Shown: positions 45,344 to 53,745 of the stretch, in pieces
Numbering within the stretch: position 1 is the stretch's first letter
Layout of the letters: every line of letters starts with the position of its first letter
Assembly (NCBI RefSeq): GCF_900114785.1
Contig: NZ_FOUG01000007.1
Coordinates: 287,624 to 351,623 of the forward strand
Direction: 5' to 3'
Length of the DNA stretch: 64,000 nucleotides
Source: Variovorax sp. OV329
Lineage (GTDB): Bacteria > Pseudomonadota > Gammaproteobacteria > Burkholderiales > Burkholderiaceae_C
Translations under genes and position numbers: made by a program
Notes under the pieces: model-generated
What the model was told of the DNA's origin: nothing
Database searches by the model: none
Seen by the model: the letters and a program-made list of their open reading frames with translations, nothing else

Positions 45344-45415
45344 ATCGTAGGAAGCCGGCGGCCCCCGCAGAAGCCATCCGCAATGCCTCACGGTGTTGAC
45401 GGGCACGCACCAATC
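45344..45415 (-). promoter_or_regulatory. 72-bp element, copy B
   Basis: Boxes: GATTGGTGC, N8, CAACACCGTG, N14, GCTTCTGC, N15, CCTACGAT. The middle box is the least conserved of all copies; the dyad and last box are intact. It faces the gene at 45288 and is divergent from the large winged-helix ATPase gene at 45476, whose promoter must lie between 45416 and 45475. Confidence 0.72.
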
Positions 45416-45475
45416 CACCGGCGCCGCGCGGGGGCTTCGTTAAACTTTGCGACCCTTTTCGGGGATCATCGACGC

Positions 45476-48361
45476 ATGGACAGGCATGCTCGTGCGATGC
45501 CGTCCCTCACGAAACCTCCCATGCAGCCAGAGCAAACCCCCTCCACCCAGGAGCCGACCGAGGTCTGCTGGCGCTTCGGCGCGTTCGTGGTGTGGGAAGG
45601 CCAGCGCCGCGTCGAGCGGGACGGCCAGGAGGTGCGCATGGGCTCGCGCTCCTTCGAACTGCTGCTGCAACTCATCAGCCGCGCCGGCGAAGTCGTGAGC
45701 AAGGGGGACCTGCTCGCCACCGTGTGGGCCGGCGTGGTGGTGGAAGAGGCCAGCGTGCGAGTGCACATCTCCACGCTGCGCAAGGCATTGGGCGAGCCAG
45801 CCGAAGACGACGACTGCAAGGAATGGATCTCCAACATTCCACTGCGCGGCTACCGCTTCAACGGCCGGGTGCAACGTGAAACGCCAGGCGCCAGCGCACC
45901 GGCCAGGGTCCCCGCATCACCCGCCGCCTTCATGAAACTGCCGGTTCGCCTGACGCGGCTGATCGGGCGCCAGGCGGACGTGGAACGCATCCACCTGGCG
46001 CTCCGGCTCGGACGGCTCGTGACCGTGGTCGGCACGGGCGGCGTCGGCAAGACCAGTGTCGCGATCCGTGCAGCCGAGAGCCTGGAGCAGCACCGGCCTT
46101 CGCAAGTCGCCTTCGTGGACCTTTCGCCCGTGGCGTCGGGCGAGCATGTGCTGAGCACCCTGGCGCGCGCACTGAGCGTGGCCACCGACATGGGCGATCC
46201 CCTGCAGGCCATCGCCCAGCGGCTGGCCGGCCAGGACGTCCTGCTGCTCATCGACAACTGCGAGCACGTGGTGGACACGGTCGCGCCTCTGGTGAGCCGG
46301 CTGCTTTCGGCATCGCCCGCGCTGCACATCCTGGCCACCAGCCGCGAGGCACTGCGGGTGCAGGGCGAGCATGTGCTGAGGCTCTCGCCCCTGGCGGTGC
46401 CGGACGCGGACGACGTGGGCCTGGCCGAGGCCCTGTGTGCGCCGGCGGTGGAACTGCTCGTGGAGCGCGCGGCGGCCGCGGGCTCGCGGTCCTTCGGCGA
46501 ATCCGACGGCGCCTCGCTGGCCACCATCACGCGGCAGATCGACGGCATTCCCCTGGCCATCGAGCTGGTGGCCGCGCGCCTGGGCGTGCAGCCGCTGGGC
46601 GATCTCGCGATGCGCCTGAACGACCACATGCGCCTGTACTCCATCGACAAGCGCGCCGTGCTGGCCCGCCACACCACGCTGGCCGCTACGCTGGAGTGGA
46701 GCGCTGCCCTTCTCGTCCCCGAGGAGTTGAAGCTGCTGCGCCGGCTGTCGGTCTTCCGCGGCCGCTTCGACGTCGAGTCGGCGCTGAGCGTGACGCAGGG
46801 CGACCTGGACCCGGAGCTGGCCTTCGACGCGCTGATCTCGCTGGCGAACAAGTCGCTGGTGGCCTTCGACAACAACGACGCCATCGCACCGTACCGGCTG
46901 CTGATCACGACCAGAAGCTTCGCATCCGCGCTGCTGGTGGCCAGCGACGAACGACCGCAGATGCTTCACCGGCACGCGGTGCTGATGCTGGAGCTGATGA
47001 AGACCGCCGCGGCGCAGCTGCAGCACATGGGCGAGCAAGCCTGGCTGGACGGCTACGCCTACCGCCTCGACGACGTGCGCCAGGCGATCGAGCTGTGCCT
47101 GACGGAGCAGGTCGACATCCGCTTCGCCACTTCGCTGCTCACGGCTTCGGCGCCGCTGTGGTTCCAGGTCTCGCAGGTTGCCGAGTACCGCGACTGGTTG
47201 CGCTTCGCCCTCGACATCGTCGAGCAGCAGAGCGAGCCGGACATCGAGACCGCGACCTTGCTCTACACCGCCCTGATCAGCCCGCTGCTGAGCACGGGAA
47301 CGCCCACCGACGAGCTGGACGCAGCCTGCGACCGCGCCCTGGAAGGCGCCCTGGCCGTCCAGGTGCGCCACCTCGAACTGCACGCACGCTGGGGGCGCAG
47401 CACGCACGACATGTTCCGCGGCGAGTACCTGGCGGCGCTGCGCAACGGCGAGATCCTGGAGAACGCAGTGCAGGGCTGGGACGACCCGCCGGCGCGCATC
47501 CTCTCGCACCGCGTGAGCGCCATGGCCAACCATTTCTGCGGCAACCTTGAACTGTCCAGGCAGCACAGCGAGGCGGCACTGGGCCTCTCGGGCCCGTTCG
47601 GGCGCACGTCCGTCACTGCCGTGGTGGGGCCAGAGGCCGTGGTGGCCGCCAAGGCCGTGCTGTGCCGCACCTTCTGGCTGCAGGGGCAGACCGCCAGGGC
47701 ACTCGAGACTGCCAGCGATTCGGTGGCTCGCGCCGAGGCGGCAGGCAACTCGGTGTCGCTGTGCGCGGCCCTGTACGGCAGCTGCGCGGTCGCCCTGTGG
47801 TCCGGCGAGGTGGAGCTGGCCCGCCGATGGATTCCCAGGATGATGGACGAGGCCCAGCGCAAGGGCCTGGCGGGCTGGTACCGCTATGCCGAGTGGTTCG
47901 ACCAGGGCCTGCAGCTGCAGATGGCGACGCAGCGCGAGCTGCACATCCGCCGCGTGCGCGAGCAGCTCGCGGGCTACGACGCGCCCCACAAGGAGATGCT
48001 GCTGAGCTTCTGCATCGACTGGCTCGACGACCAGGTCATCGAGCGGGTCGGGCGTGGCGAGGGCCTGTGGATCGCCGCCGAAGCGTGGCGCGCCGCCGGC
48101 TGGCGCGAGGAACAGCGCGGAAAGACCTCCGAAGCAGAAGACTTCTACCGGCGCGCCATCGACATCGCCAGGCAGCAGGGCGCGCTCAGCTGGGAATTGC
48201 GCGCGGTCACCAGCCTGGCCAGGCTCTGGCACCGGTCCGGCCAGGGCGCGCAGGCCGCGGTCCGGCTGGCCGAAGTTGCCGCGCGCGCAGCGGCCGCTGA
48301 CGGCGAAGGCCCTGCACTTGCAGAGGCCCATGCCCTGCATACGCTGCTCACCTGCCCCTGA
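45476..48361 (+). CDS. Winged-helix (CadC/AfsR-like) regulator with STAND ATPase and TPR-like domain
   Basis: About 961 residues. Winged helix (about 32-130; SRSFELLLQLISRAGEVVSKGDL, VRVHISTLRKALG, IPLRGYRFNGRV), STAND ATPase (GTGGVGKTS, 186-194; DVLLLIDNCEHVVDTV), then a long helical TPR-like region (about 480-960) with ADRALEGALAVQVR and SEAEDFYRRAIDIARQQGALSWELRAV. Similar architecture to SARP/AfsR-type activators that respond to a bound signal. Paralogue of 31703, which lacks the TPR part. Start codon is uncertain (45476, 45497 or 45521). It diverges from element B. Confidence 0.85.
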   Translation: MDRHARAMPSLTKPPMQPEQTPSTQEPTEVCWRFGAFVVWEGQRRVERDGQEVRMGSRSFELLLQLISRAGEVVSKGDLLATVWAGVVVEEASVRVHISTLRKALGEPAEDDDCKEWISNIPLRGYRFNGRVQRETPGASAPARVPASPAAFMKLPVRLTRLIGRQADVERIHLALRLGRLVTVVGTGGVGKTSVAIRAAESLEQHRPSQVAFVDLSPVASGEHVLSTLARALSVATDMGDPLQAIAQRLAGQDVLLLIDNCEHVVDTVAPLVSRLLSASPALHILATSREALRVQGEHVLRLSPLAVPDADDVGLAEALCAPAVELLVERAAAAGSRSFGESDGASLATITRQIDGIPLAIELVAARLGVQPLGDLAMRLNDHMRLYSIDKRAVLARHTTLAATLEWSAALLVPEELKLLRRLSVFRGRFDVESALSVTQGDLDPELAFDALISLANKSLVAFDNNDAIAPYRLLITTRSFASALLVASDERPQMLHRHAVLMLELMKTAAAQLQHMGEQAWLDGYAYRLDDVRQAIELCLTEQVDIRFATSLLTASAPLWFQVSQVAEYRDWLRFALDIVEQQSEPDIETATLLYTALISPLLSTGTPTDELDAACDRALEGALAVQVRHLELHARWGRSTHDMFRGEYLAALRNGEILENAVQGWDDPPARILSHRVSAMANHFCGNLELSRQHSEAALGLSGPFGRTSVTAVVGPEAVVAAKAVLCRTFWLQGQTARALETASDSVARAEAAGNSVSLCAALYGSCAVALWSGEVELARRWIPRMMDEAQRKGLAGWYRYAEWFDQGLQLQMATQRELHIRRVREQLAGYDAPHKEMLLSFCIDWLDDQVIERVGRGEGLWIAAEAWRAAGWREEQRGKTSEAEDFYRRAIDIARQQGALSWELRAVTSLARLWHRSGQGAQAAVRLAEVAARAAAADGEGPALAEAHALHTLLTCP

Positions 48362-48522
48362 TCCCAGGCGGCGCACGGCCCGGCCGAGGGCCCGTATCCG
48401 GCCCAATAACAAACATTGACAGGCATTAACTGGCCTCGGCGGGCCGGCGCGCGCAGAGTTCCGTGCACCTCTCGTGGAGGCACTCGCACTCTGCAATTCC
48501 TCAAGAAACTACAAGCCGCCTC

Positions 48523-49530
48523 ATGTCAACGCCTGCCCTTCCCTTTTCCTCGACCGTGCCGCTCGCGCCGCGCGCCGACCCGCTGGCCTCCAGCTTCGCC
48601 ACCACCTACGCGGGGGTGGTCGCCTTCATCGCCGTGGTGGCCGAAGGCAGCTTCGCGCGCGCCGCCGACCGGCTGGGCATCGGCCGCTCGGCGGTCAGCC
48701 GCAGCGTCCAGCGGCTGGAGGACCAGCTCAACGTGCGCCTGTTCCTGCGCACCACGCGCAGCACCACGCTGACCCGCGAGGGCGACATGTTCTATGCCAG
48801 CTGCCACACCGGCGTGGACCGGATCGTCCAGGCGGTGGAAGAGATGAAGGACCTGCGCGAAGGCCCGCCGCGCGGCCACCTGCGCATCAGCTCGGCCGTG
48901 GGCTTCGGGCGCAAGGTCGTGGCACCGCTGCTGAGCCAGTTCCAGCGCGCCTACCCCGAGGTGACCATCGACCTGGTGCTCAGCGACAAGCCCGCCGACT
49001 TCATCACCGACCGGGTGGACATCGAGTTCCGCAACGGGCGCATCGAGGACGCGCAGATCATCGCCCGCCAGATCATCCCCATGCAGATGCTGGTGTGCGC
49101 CTCGCCGGCCTACCGGGAGGCCCACGGGCTGCCGGCCACGGTGGCCGAGCTGGCGCAGCACCAGTGCATCAACTTCCGGCATGCCTCCGGCCGCGTCTTC
49201 GAGTGGGAGTTCAAGGTGGGAGGCCAGCTGCACAAGTACCTGCCGCAATCCAGGCTCACCTACAACGACGCGGACCTGATGCTGCAGGCGGTGCAGGACG
49301 GCCAGGGCATCGCCCAACTGCCCGGCTACCTGATCTGCGGCGCGCTGAGCGGCGGCACGCTGGTGTCCTGCCTGGCGCAGCACGCGCCCGATGATCGCGG
49401 CCACTACGTCTGCTACCTGAGCCGCCAGCACCTGCCCACGCGCATGCGCGCCTTCATCGACTTCATGATCGAGAAGATTCGCGCCGCCGACCTGCAATGC
49501 GCCGCCGACCTTGAACTGCAGGCAGCCTGA
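48523..49530 (+). CDS. LysR family regulator
   Basis: A 335-residue LysR protein with a longer N-terminus than usual. Helix-turn-helix VVAFIAVVAEGSFARAADRLGIGRSAVSRSVQRLEDQLNVRLFLRTTRSTTLTREG, then an effector domain with VDIEFRNGRIEDAQIIARQIIPMQMLVCASPAYR. Its stop is 21 bp ahead of element F, which drives the chloroperoxidase-like operon. It is the best single candidate for the factor that binds the dyad of the 72-bp element. Confidence 0.9.
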   Translation: MSTPALPFSSTVPLAPRADPLASSFATTYAGVVAFIAVVAEGSFARAADRLGIGRSAVSRSVQRLEDQLNVRLFLRTTRSTTLTREGDMFYASCHTGVDRIVQAVEEMKDLREGPPRGHLRISSAVGFGRKVVAPLLSQFQRAYPEVTIDLVLSDKPADFITDRVDIEFRNGRIEDAQIIARQIIPMQMLVCASPAYREAHGLPATVAELAQHQCINFRHASGRVFEWEFKVGGQLHKYLPQSRLTYNDADLMLQAVQDGQGIAQLPGYLICGALSGGTLVSCLAQHAPDDRGHYVCYLSRQHLPTRMRAFIDFMIEKIRAADLQCAADLELQAA

Positions 49531-49551
49531 GGAGCGCATGCGCGTCGCCTG

Positions 49552-49623
49552 CATTGGTGCCCGTCGAACAACAGCGTGAGTCCCTGCCCGAACCTACCGG
49601 GGCCCGAGGCGCAAACCTACGAT
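49552..49623 (+). promoter_or_regulatory. 72-bp element, copy F
   Basis: Boxes: CATTGGTGC, N8, CAACAGCGTG, N14, CCTACCGG, N15, CCTACGAT, the best match to consensus. It is 36 nt before the hydrolase gene at 49660 and starts 21 bp after the LysR stop. Spacing from the middle box to the last box (23 bp start to start) equals that of a -35/-10 pair. Confidence 0.78.
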
Positions 49624-49659
49624 GACTTCGCCACATTCAACACCAAGAGGATCCCATCC

Positions 49660-50640
49660 ATGACCGAATCGCACGACCCCGCGCGCCGCAGCCTCATCGC
49701 CGGCGGCGCCGCGCTCGCCACCGGCGCGCTGGCCGCACTCGCCGAAGGCACCGCCAGCGCCGCCACCGCCTCTTCCCGCCCAACCCAACCCAGCAGGAGC
49801 CCGCGCATGACCAGCAGCACCATCACCACCAAGGACGGCACCCAGATCTACTACAAGGACTGGGGCGACGGTCCCGTGGTCACCTTCTCCCACGGCTGGC
49901 CGCTCAACGCGGATGCGTGGGATGGGCAGATGCACTTCTTGGCGCGCAACGGCTTCCGTGTCATCGCCCACGACCGCCGCGGCCATGGCCGCTCCACGCA
50001 GTCCTCGTCGAACAACGACATGAACGGCTACGCCGACGACCTGGCCGAGCTCTTCGAGGCGCTGGACCTGAAGAAGGTCGCGATGGTCGGGCATTCGACC
50101 GGCGGCGGCGAGGTTACGCGCTACATCGGCCGGCATGGCACGAAGCGCGTGGCCAAGGCCATTCTCATCGGCGCCGTGCCGCCGGTGATGCTGAAGTCGA
50201 CCTCGAACCCGGAAGGCCTGCCTCTGGACGTCTTCGACGGCATCCGCGCCGGCGTCGCGGGTGACCGTTCGCAGTTCTACAAGGACCTGGCCATTCCCTT
50301 CTACGGCGCCAACCGGCCCGGCGCCAAGGTCTCGCAGGGCATCATCGACCAGTTCTGGCTGTGGAGCATGCAAAGCGGCCAGAAGAACGCCTTCGAATGC
50401 GTCAAGGCCTTCTCCGAGACCGACTTCACCGAGGATCTGAAGCGCTTCGACATCCCCACGCTCTTCATGCATGGCGAAGACGACCAGATCGTGCCCATCC
50501 ACGACTCCGCGAAGAAGGCGGCGCGCCTGGTGAAGGGTGCCAAGGAAATCTACTACCCCGGTGCGCCGCACGGGCTCACGGCCACCATGCAGGACAAGGT
50601 CAACGCCGACCTGCTGGCCTTCCTGAGCAGCACGGCCTGA
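49660..50640 (+). CDS. Alpha/beta hydrolase, non-heme chloroperoxidase-like, with Tat-type signal
   Basis: A 326-residue protein. [22 protein letters not shown] is a twin-arginine-like signal. The hydrolase core (about 50-320) has [18 protein letters not shown], nucleophile [12 protein letters not shown], Asp in [10 protein letters not shown] and His in [10 protein letters not shown]. This resembles cofactor-free haloperoxidases/perhydrolases and their esterase relatives; the natural substrate is unknown. First gene behind element F. Confidence 0.88.
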   Translation: MTESHDPARRSLIAGGAALATGALAALAEGTASAATASSRPTQPSRSPRMTSSTITTKDGTQIYYKDWGDGPVVTFSHGWPLNADAWDGQMHFLARNGFRVIAHDRRGHGRSTQSSSNNDMNGYADDLAELFEALDLKKVAMVGHSTGGGEVTRYIGRHGTKRVAKAILIGAVPPVMLKSTSNPEGLPLDVFDGIRAGVAGDRSQFYKDLAIPFYGANRPGAKVSQGIIDQFWLWSMQSGQKNAFECVKAFSETDFTEDLKRFDIPTLFMHGEDDQIVPIHDSAKKAARLVKGAKEIYYPGAPHGLTATMQDKVNADLLAFLSSTA

Positions 50641-50666
50641 AGGGACGAACGGGATACGACCACGCC

Positions 50667-51530
50667 ATGCTCCACCTGCTGCTCCAGACCACGATCGAAG
50701 ATGAACCGGACGACTGGAACGTTTCGCGCTTCAGTCTCCTCACCGCCTACCTGGGCGCACTGCAGGATGAGCAGGGCCGGCCGGCCTTCCGCGTGACGGC
50801 GCGCAACCGGGGGCCCCGGAGCGCGCCCGACCCGGTGCTCTCGAGGCTCGACGAGTCGGACGTCGACCAGCTGTGGCTGCTGGCGGTCGATACCGGCGAT
50901 GGCCTCACACCGGAGGACTGCGCGGCCATCGGCCGCTTTCGCGGCAAGGGCCGCTCGCTTCTGGTCACGCGCGACCACATGGACCTCGGCAGCTGCCTGT
51001 GCAATCTCGCGGACGTCGGCCGCGCACACCACTTCCACAGCCGCAACTGCGAGCCGGACCAGAGCCGCCAATGCGTGGACAATGCCAACAGCCCCGGCAT
51101 TTCGTGGCCCAACTACGACTCGGGGGCCAATGGCGACTACCAGCGGGTCTGGTCCACGGGCAGCATCCACCCGGTGATGCGCGACAGGCACTCGGCCAGC
51201 GGCGTCATCCAGTACCTGCCGGCCCATCCGCACGAAGGCGCGGTGAGTGCGCCGCCGGACGACCCGAGCTGCCGCGTGATCATGGAAGGCAAGAGCTCCG
51301 CGACCGGCCGCCGCTTCAACCTCGCAGTCGCCTTCGAGCGCACCGGCAAGGGCGGACGGGCCATCGCACAGTCGACCTTTCATCACTTCGCCGACTACAA
51401 CTGGGACCCGGGCGCCGGATGTCCCTCCTTCGTGGTCGAGCCCGCCGGCTCGGGCATGGCGCGCTTCGCCGAGGCCGCCCGCTCCACCCGGCAGTACGTG
51501 CGCAACGTCGCACGGTGGCTCGGCGCGTAG
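50667..51530 (+). CDS. Conserved protein of unknown function (287 aa)
   Basis: Soluble, no signal peptide. Distinct blocks: LLVTRDHMDLGSCLCNL, FHSRNCEPD, ISWPNYDSGANGDYQ, IQYLPAHPHEGAV, GRRFNLAVAFER, STFHHFADYNWDPGAGCPSF. The many conserved-looking His, Asp and Cys suggest a metal site. A glutamine-amidotransferase/ThuA-like fold is possible but I do not claim it. The ATG at 50667 lies 26 bp after the hydrolase stop. Confidence 0.7.
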   Translation: MLHLLLQTTIEDEPDDWNVSRFSLLTAYLGALQDEQGRPAFRVTARNRGPRSAPDPVLSRLDESDVDQLWLLAVDTGDGLTPEDCAAIGRFRGKGRSLLVTRDHMDLGSCLCNLADVGRAHHFHSRNCEPDQSRQCVDNANSPGISWPNYDSGANGDYQRVWSTGSIHPVMRDRHSASGVIQYLPAHPHEGAVSAPPDDPSCRVIMEGKSSATGRRFNLAVAFERTGKGGRAIAQSTFHHFADYNWDPGAGCPSFVVEPAGSGMARFAEAARSTRQYVRNVARWLGA

Positions 51531-51585
51531 CCATCTCCCCTCCCCACCATCTTGAGCTGGCGCCACGAGCGCCAAAGGAATACCC

Positions 51586-52287
51586 ATGCCCGAATCCATC
51601 CGCATCGATTCGCCCGACGGCAGCTTCATGGCGTACATGGCCCGCCCCGGTGCCACGCCGGCGCCGGCGGTGGTCGTCATCCACGAGGTGTTCGGCGTCA
51701 ATGCCGACCTGCGCCAGACCTGCGACGAGCTGGCCGCGCAGGGCTACCTGGCGATCTGCCCCGACCTGTTCTGGCGCGTCGAGCCCGGCCTGGACATGAC
51801 GGACCGTACCGAGGCGGAGCGCGCCAAGGCGCTCGCGCTGTACAACGCATTCGACCTGGACACCGGCGTGGCCGACATCGCAGCCACCATCGACGCCGCG
51901 AGGCGCCTGCCGGAGTGCAGCGGCAAGGTCGGCGTGGTCGGCTACTGCCTGGGCGGGCTGCTGAGCTACCTGACGGCTGCGCGGGTCGGCGCCGATGCCG
52001 CGGTGGCCTACTACCCCGGCAACGCCGACAGGCACATCGACGAAGCGAAGGATGTCGACAGCCCCCTGATCGTCCATCTTGCCGAAGAGGACGAGTACAT
52101 CGGCAAGCCCGCACAGCGCCAGATCCGCGAGGCGCTGGCCGACCGGCCGATGGTGCAGCTCTTCAGCTACCCGGGCTGCGGCCATGCCTTCGCACGTCAC
52201 CGCGGCATGGCCTTCGACGCCGAGGCAGCCGCGCTGGCGAACCGACGCACCCGCGACTTCCTGGCCGTCTACCTGAAGCAGGCCTGA
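51586..52287 (+). CDS. Dienelactone hydrolase family protein
   Basis: A 233-residue alpha/beta hydrolase: PAVVVIHEVFGVN, AICPDLFWR, nucleophile Cys in VVGYCLGGLLSYL and His in CGHAFARHRG. The Cys-His-Asp triad with VFGVN fits dienelactone hydrolases of chloroaromatic or lactone breakdown. Third gene of the element F unit and convergent with the cupin gene; a strong terminator lies between. Confidence 0.9.
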   Translation: MPESIRIDSPDGSFMAYMARPGATPAPAVVVIHEVFGVNADLRQTCDELAAQGYLAICPDLFWRVEPGLDMTDRTEAERAKALALYNAFDLDTGVADIAATIDAARRLPECSGKVGVVGYCLGGLLSYLTAARVGADAAVAYYPGNADRHIDEAKDVDSPLIVHLAEEDEYIGKPAQRQIREALADRPMVQLFSYPGCGHAFARHRGMAFDAEAAALANRRTRDFLAVYLKQA

Positions 52288-52304
52288 CGCCCTCCGGTAC
52301 TTGC

Positions 52305-52341
52305 AAAAAAGAAGCCGCACCGGGCGACCGGTGCGGCTTTC
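52305..52341. terminator. Bidirectional rho-independent terminator
   Basis: A perfect 12-bp stem, AAGCCGCACCGG (52312-52323) and CCGGTGCGGCTT (52328-52339), with a GCGA tetraloop. AAAAAA sits on the left (a T-tract for minus-strand transcripts) and TTT on the right (plus strand). It separates the convergent dienelactone hydrolase and cupin genes. Confidence 0.9.
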
Positions 52342-52406
52342 AATCTTCGGCAGGGGCCTGCGTGCCGACGGTCATGAGATCGATGGATCGGCGCCCGCGC
52401 GGCGTC

Positions 52407-52814
52407 CTACTGCACCGGGATGAAGAACTGATGGTTCTTCGGCTTGATCAGCGTGACGATGAACTTCGCCGGCTTGGTGTTGCTCGCATTGCGGCCCACG
52501 GTGTGGACGTCGTCCGGCGCCTCGTAGAAGGTCTGGCCCGGGCCGAGCGTGACTTCCTTGCCGCCCTTGACGGCCATCACGATGCTGCCTTCCAGCACGT
52601 AGACGAAGGCGTGCGAGTCGTGGCGATGTACCGGGTCCACCGCGCCTGGCGGGTAGTCCACGCTGATCACCAGGACCTCCTTGCCCGGCATGTCGGGCAG
52701 GTCCTGGGTCGTCAGCTCCTTGACCACGGCCTGGGGCGCGGCAGCAGCATGCTGGGCGAGCAGCACGCCGGCCACGATCAGGAAATGTCGTGCGGTGCTC
52801 TTGAGGGAATTCAT
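52407..52814 (-). CDS. Secreted small cupin
   Basis: A 135-residue protein. A signal peptide (SLKSTARHFLIVAGVLLAQH, about 26 residues) ends AAAAP. A single cupin barrel follows with PVHRHDSHAFVYVLEGSIVM and YEAPDDVHTV (His/Glu metal ligands). May be an oxidoreductase or sensor; function unknown. It lies 67 bp after the small secreted-protein gene, likely under element C. Confidence 0.87.
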   Translation of the reverse strand: MNSLKSTARHFLIVAGVLLAQHAAAAPQAVVKELTTQDLPDMPGKEVLVISVDYPPGAVDPVHRHDSHAFVYVLEGSIVMAVKGGKEVTLGPGQTFYEAPDDVHTVGRNASNTKPAKFIVTLIKPKNHQFFIPVQ

Positions 52815-52824
52815 GGTTGCGATC

Positions 52825-52857
52825 CTTGGGTTGCTTGGGTTGCTTGGTTGCTTGGGC
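52825..52857 (-). repeat. Short tandem repeat ahead of the cupin gene
   Basis: A 9-bp unit, CTTGGGTTG, occurs twice exactly (52825-52842), then as an 8-bp variant and a partial copy. It lies between the small-protein stop and the cupin start, on the transcribed strand as CAACCCAAG repeats. Could vary in length by slippage; role unknown. Confidence 0.55.
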
Positions 52858-52881
52858 TCGGGTTCTTGGCTTTTGCGAGGC

Positions 52882-53115
52882 CTAGAAGGGCTCGAAATGC
52901 GCGGCGCCCACCGTCTCGAAGGGCGTGATGGGCGTGGACTCGAAAGGCGCCTGCGGCGCCGGCCAGCGCACGACCGGCGGCATCGCCGGGCTGTCGATGG
53001 ACGGCTCGAAGCGTGCCTGGCCGGGAGGCTCGGCAGCATCCACGGGCTCGATCGCGTGCATGACGGTCCAGGTGCCCAGTGCCGACAGCAGCGCAGTCAG
53101 AAGCAGCTTGTTCAT
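52882..53115 (-). CDS. Small secreted proline-rich protein (77 aa)
   Basis: MNKLLLTALLSALGTWTVMHA is a signal-peptide-like start, followed by DAAEPPGQARFEPSIDSPAMPPVVRWP and two copies of a PFE-type motif (APFESTPITPFETVGAAHFEPF). Unknown family. It heads the element C unit, 31 nt from the element. Confidence 0.65.
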   Translation of the reverse strand: MNKLLLTALLSALGTWTVMHAIEPVDAAEPPGQARFEPSIDSPAMPPVVRWPAPQAPFESTPITPFETVGAAHFEPF

Positions 53116-53146
53116 GATTCGCACCTCGATGAAAGTAGGAGCACAA

Positions 53147-53218
53147 ATCGTAGGAAGGGCCTGCCTGATCCGGTAGGCATGCGAAAGGGCGCACCGTGTT
53201 GATGAGTGCGCACCAATT
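53147..53218 (-). promoter_or_regulatory. 72-bp element, copy C
   Basis: Boxes: AATTGGTGC, N8, CAACACGGTG, N14, CCTACCGG, N15, CCTACGAT. It faces the small secreted-protein gene (start 53115). Its outer end is 2 bp from the divergent copy G, so the two copies form a back-to-back pair. Confidence 0.77.
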
Positions 53219-53220
53219 GC

Positions 53221-53292
53221 CTTTGTTGCCTTCAGGGCAACATTGCAATGCCCATGTGCCGGCTTCCGGCCTGCGATGCGCCTGCCTAGCAT
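53221..53292 (+). promoter_or_regulatory. 72-bp element, copy G
   Basis: Boxes: CTTTGTTGC, N8, CAACATTGCA, N14, GCTTCCGG, N15, CCTAGCAT. The dyad TGTTG/CAACA is a perfect inverted repeat here. It is 35 nt before the gene at 53328 and starts 2 bp from copy C on the other strand. Confidence 0.72.
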
Positions 53293-53327
53293 CCACGCAC
53301 CGAATCCATCAACGACGAGGTGAGCAC

Positions 53328-53663
53328 ATGAACCGGTCCATCCTTGCCCAGGAGAACACCGTCTTCCAAGGCAGCGGCGGCGTGAGCGCCAACAACCGGC
53401 CGCTCGGGTTCCAGCCAGCGTTCCGCAACAACGAGACGGGCTGCATCTACGCCTCGCGCTTCGCGGACGGGCGGCTCGCCCCCGTCCACGTGATCGACGG
53501 GCTGCCCGAGGAATTGGTGCTCGAACGCTCGGCCGCCGGCAGGGTCACCTCGGTGAAGTCCTCGGTGCAGGCAGGGTTCACGCTTCGCGGCGACTTCTAC
53601 GACCGCGAACAGGCGGCGAGCTACTCGCAGGGGCGCCTCGAACCGGCCGCCCTCTGCCACTGA
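53328..53663 (+). CDS. Hypothetical protein (111 aa), first gene behind element G
   Basis: MNRSILAQENTVFQGSGGVSANN and so on, with a central GCIYASRFADGRLAPVHVIDGLPEELV. Soluble, beta-rich by appearance, no signal peptide, no family recognised. The ATG at 53328 follows GAGG. It is 82 bp ahead of the CocE-like gene. Confidence 0.65.
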   Translation: MNRSILAQENTVFQGSGGVSANNRPLGFQPAFRNNETGCIYASRFADGRLAPVHVIDGLPEELVLERSAAGRVTSVKSSVQAGFTLRGDFYDREQAASYSQGRLEPAALCH

Positions 53664-53745
53664 AGCCCCTGCCGCGGGCACGCCGCATTCAAAGCTGGCA
53701 ACATCGCAGCCCCTCCAGAACACCCCCGGGCCTCGCCGACCACCC

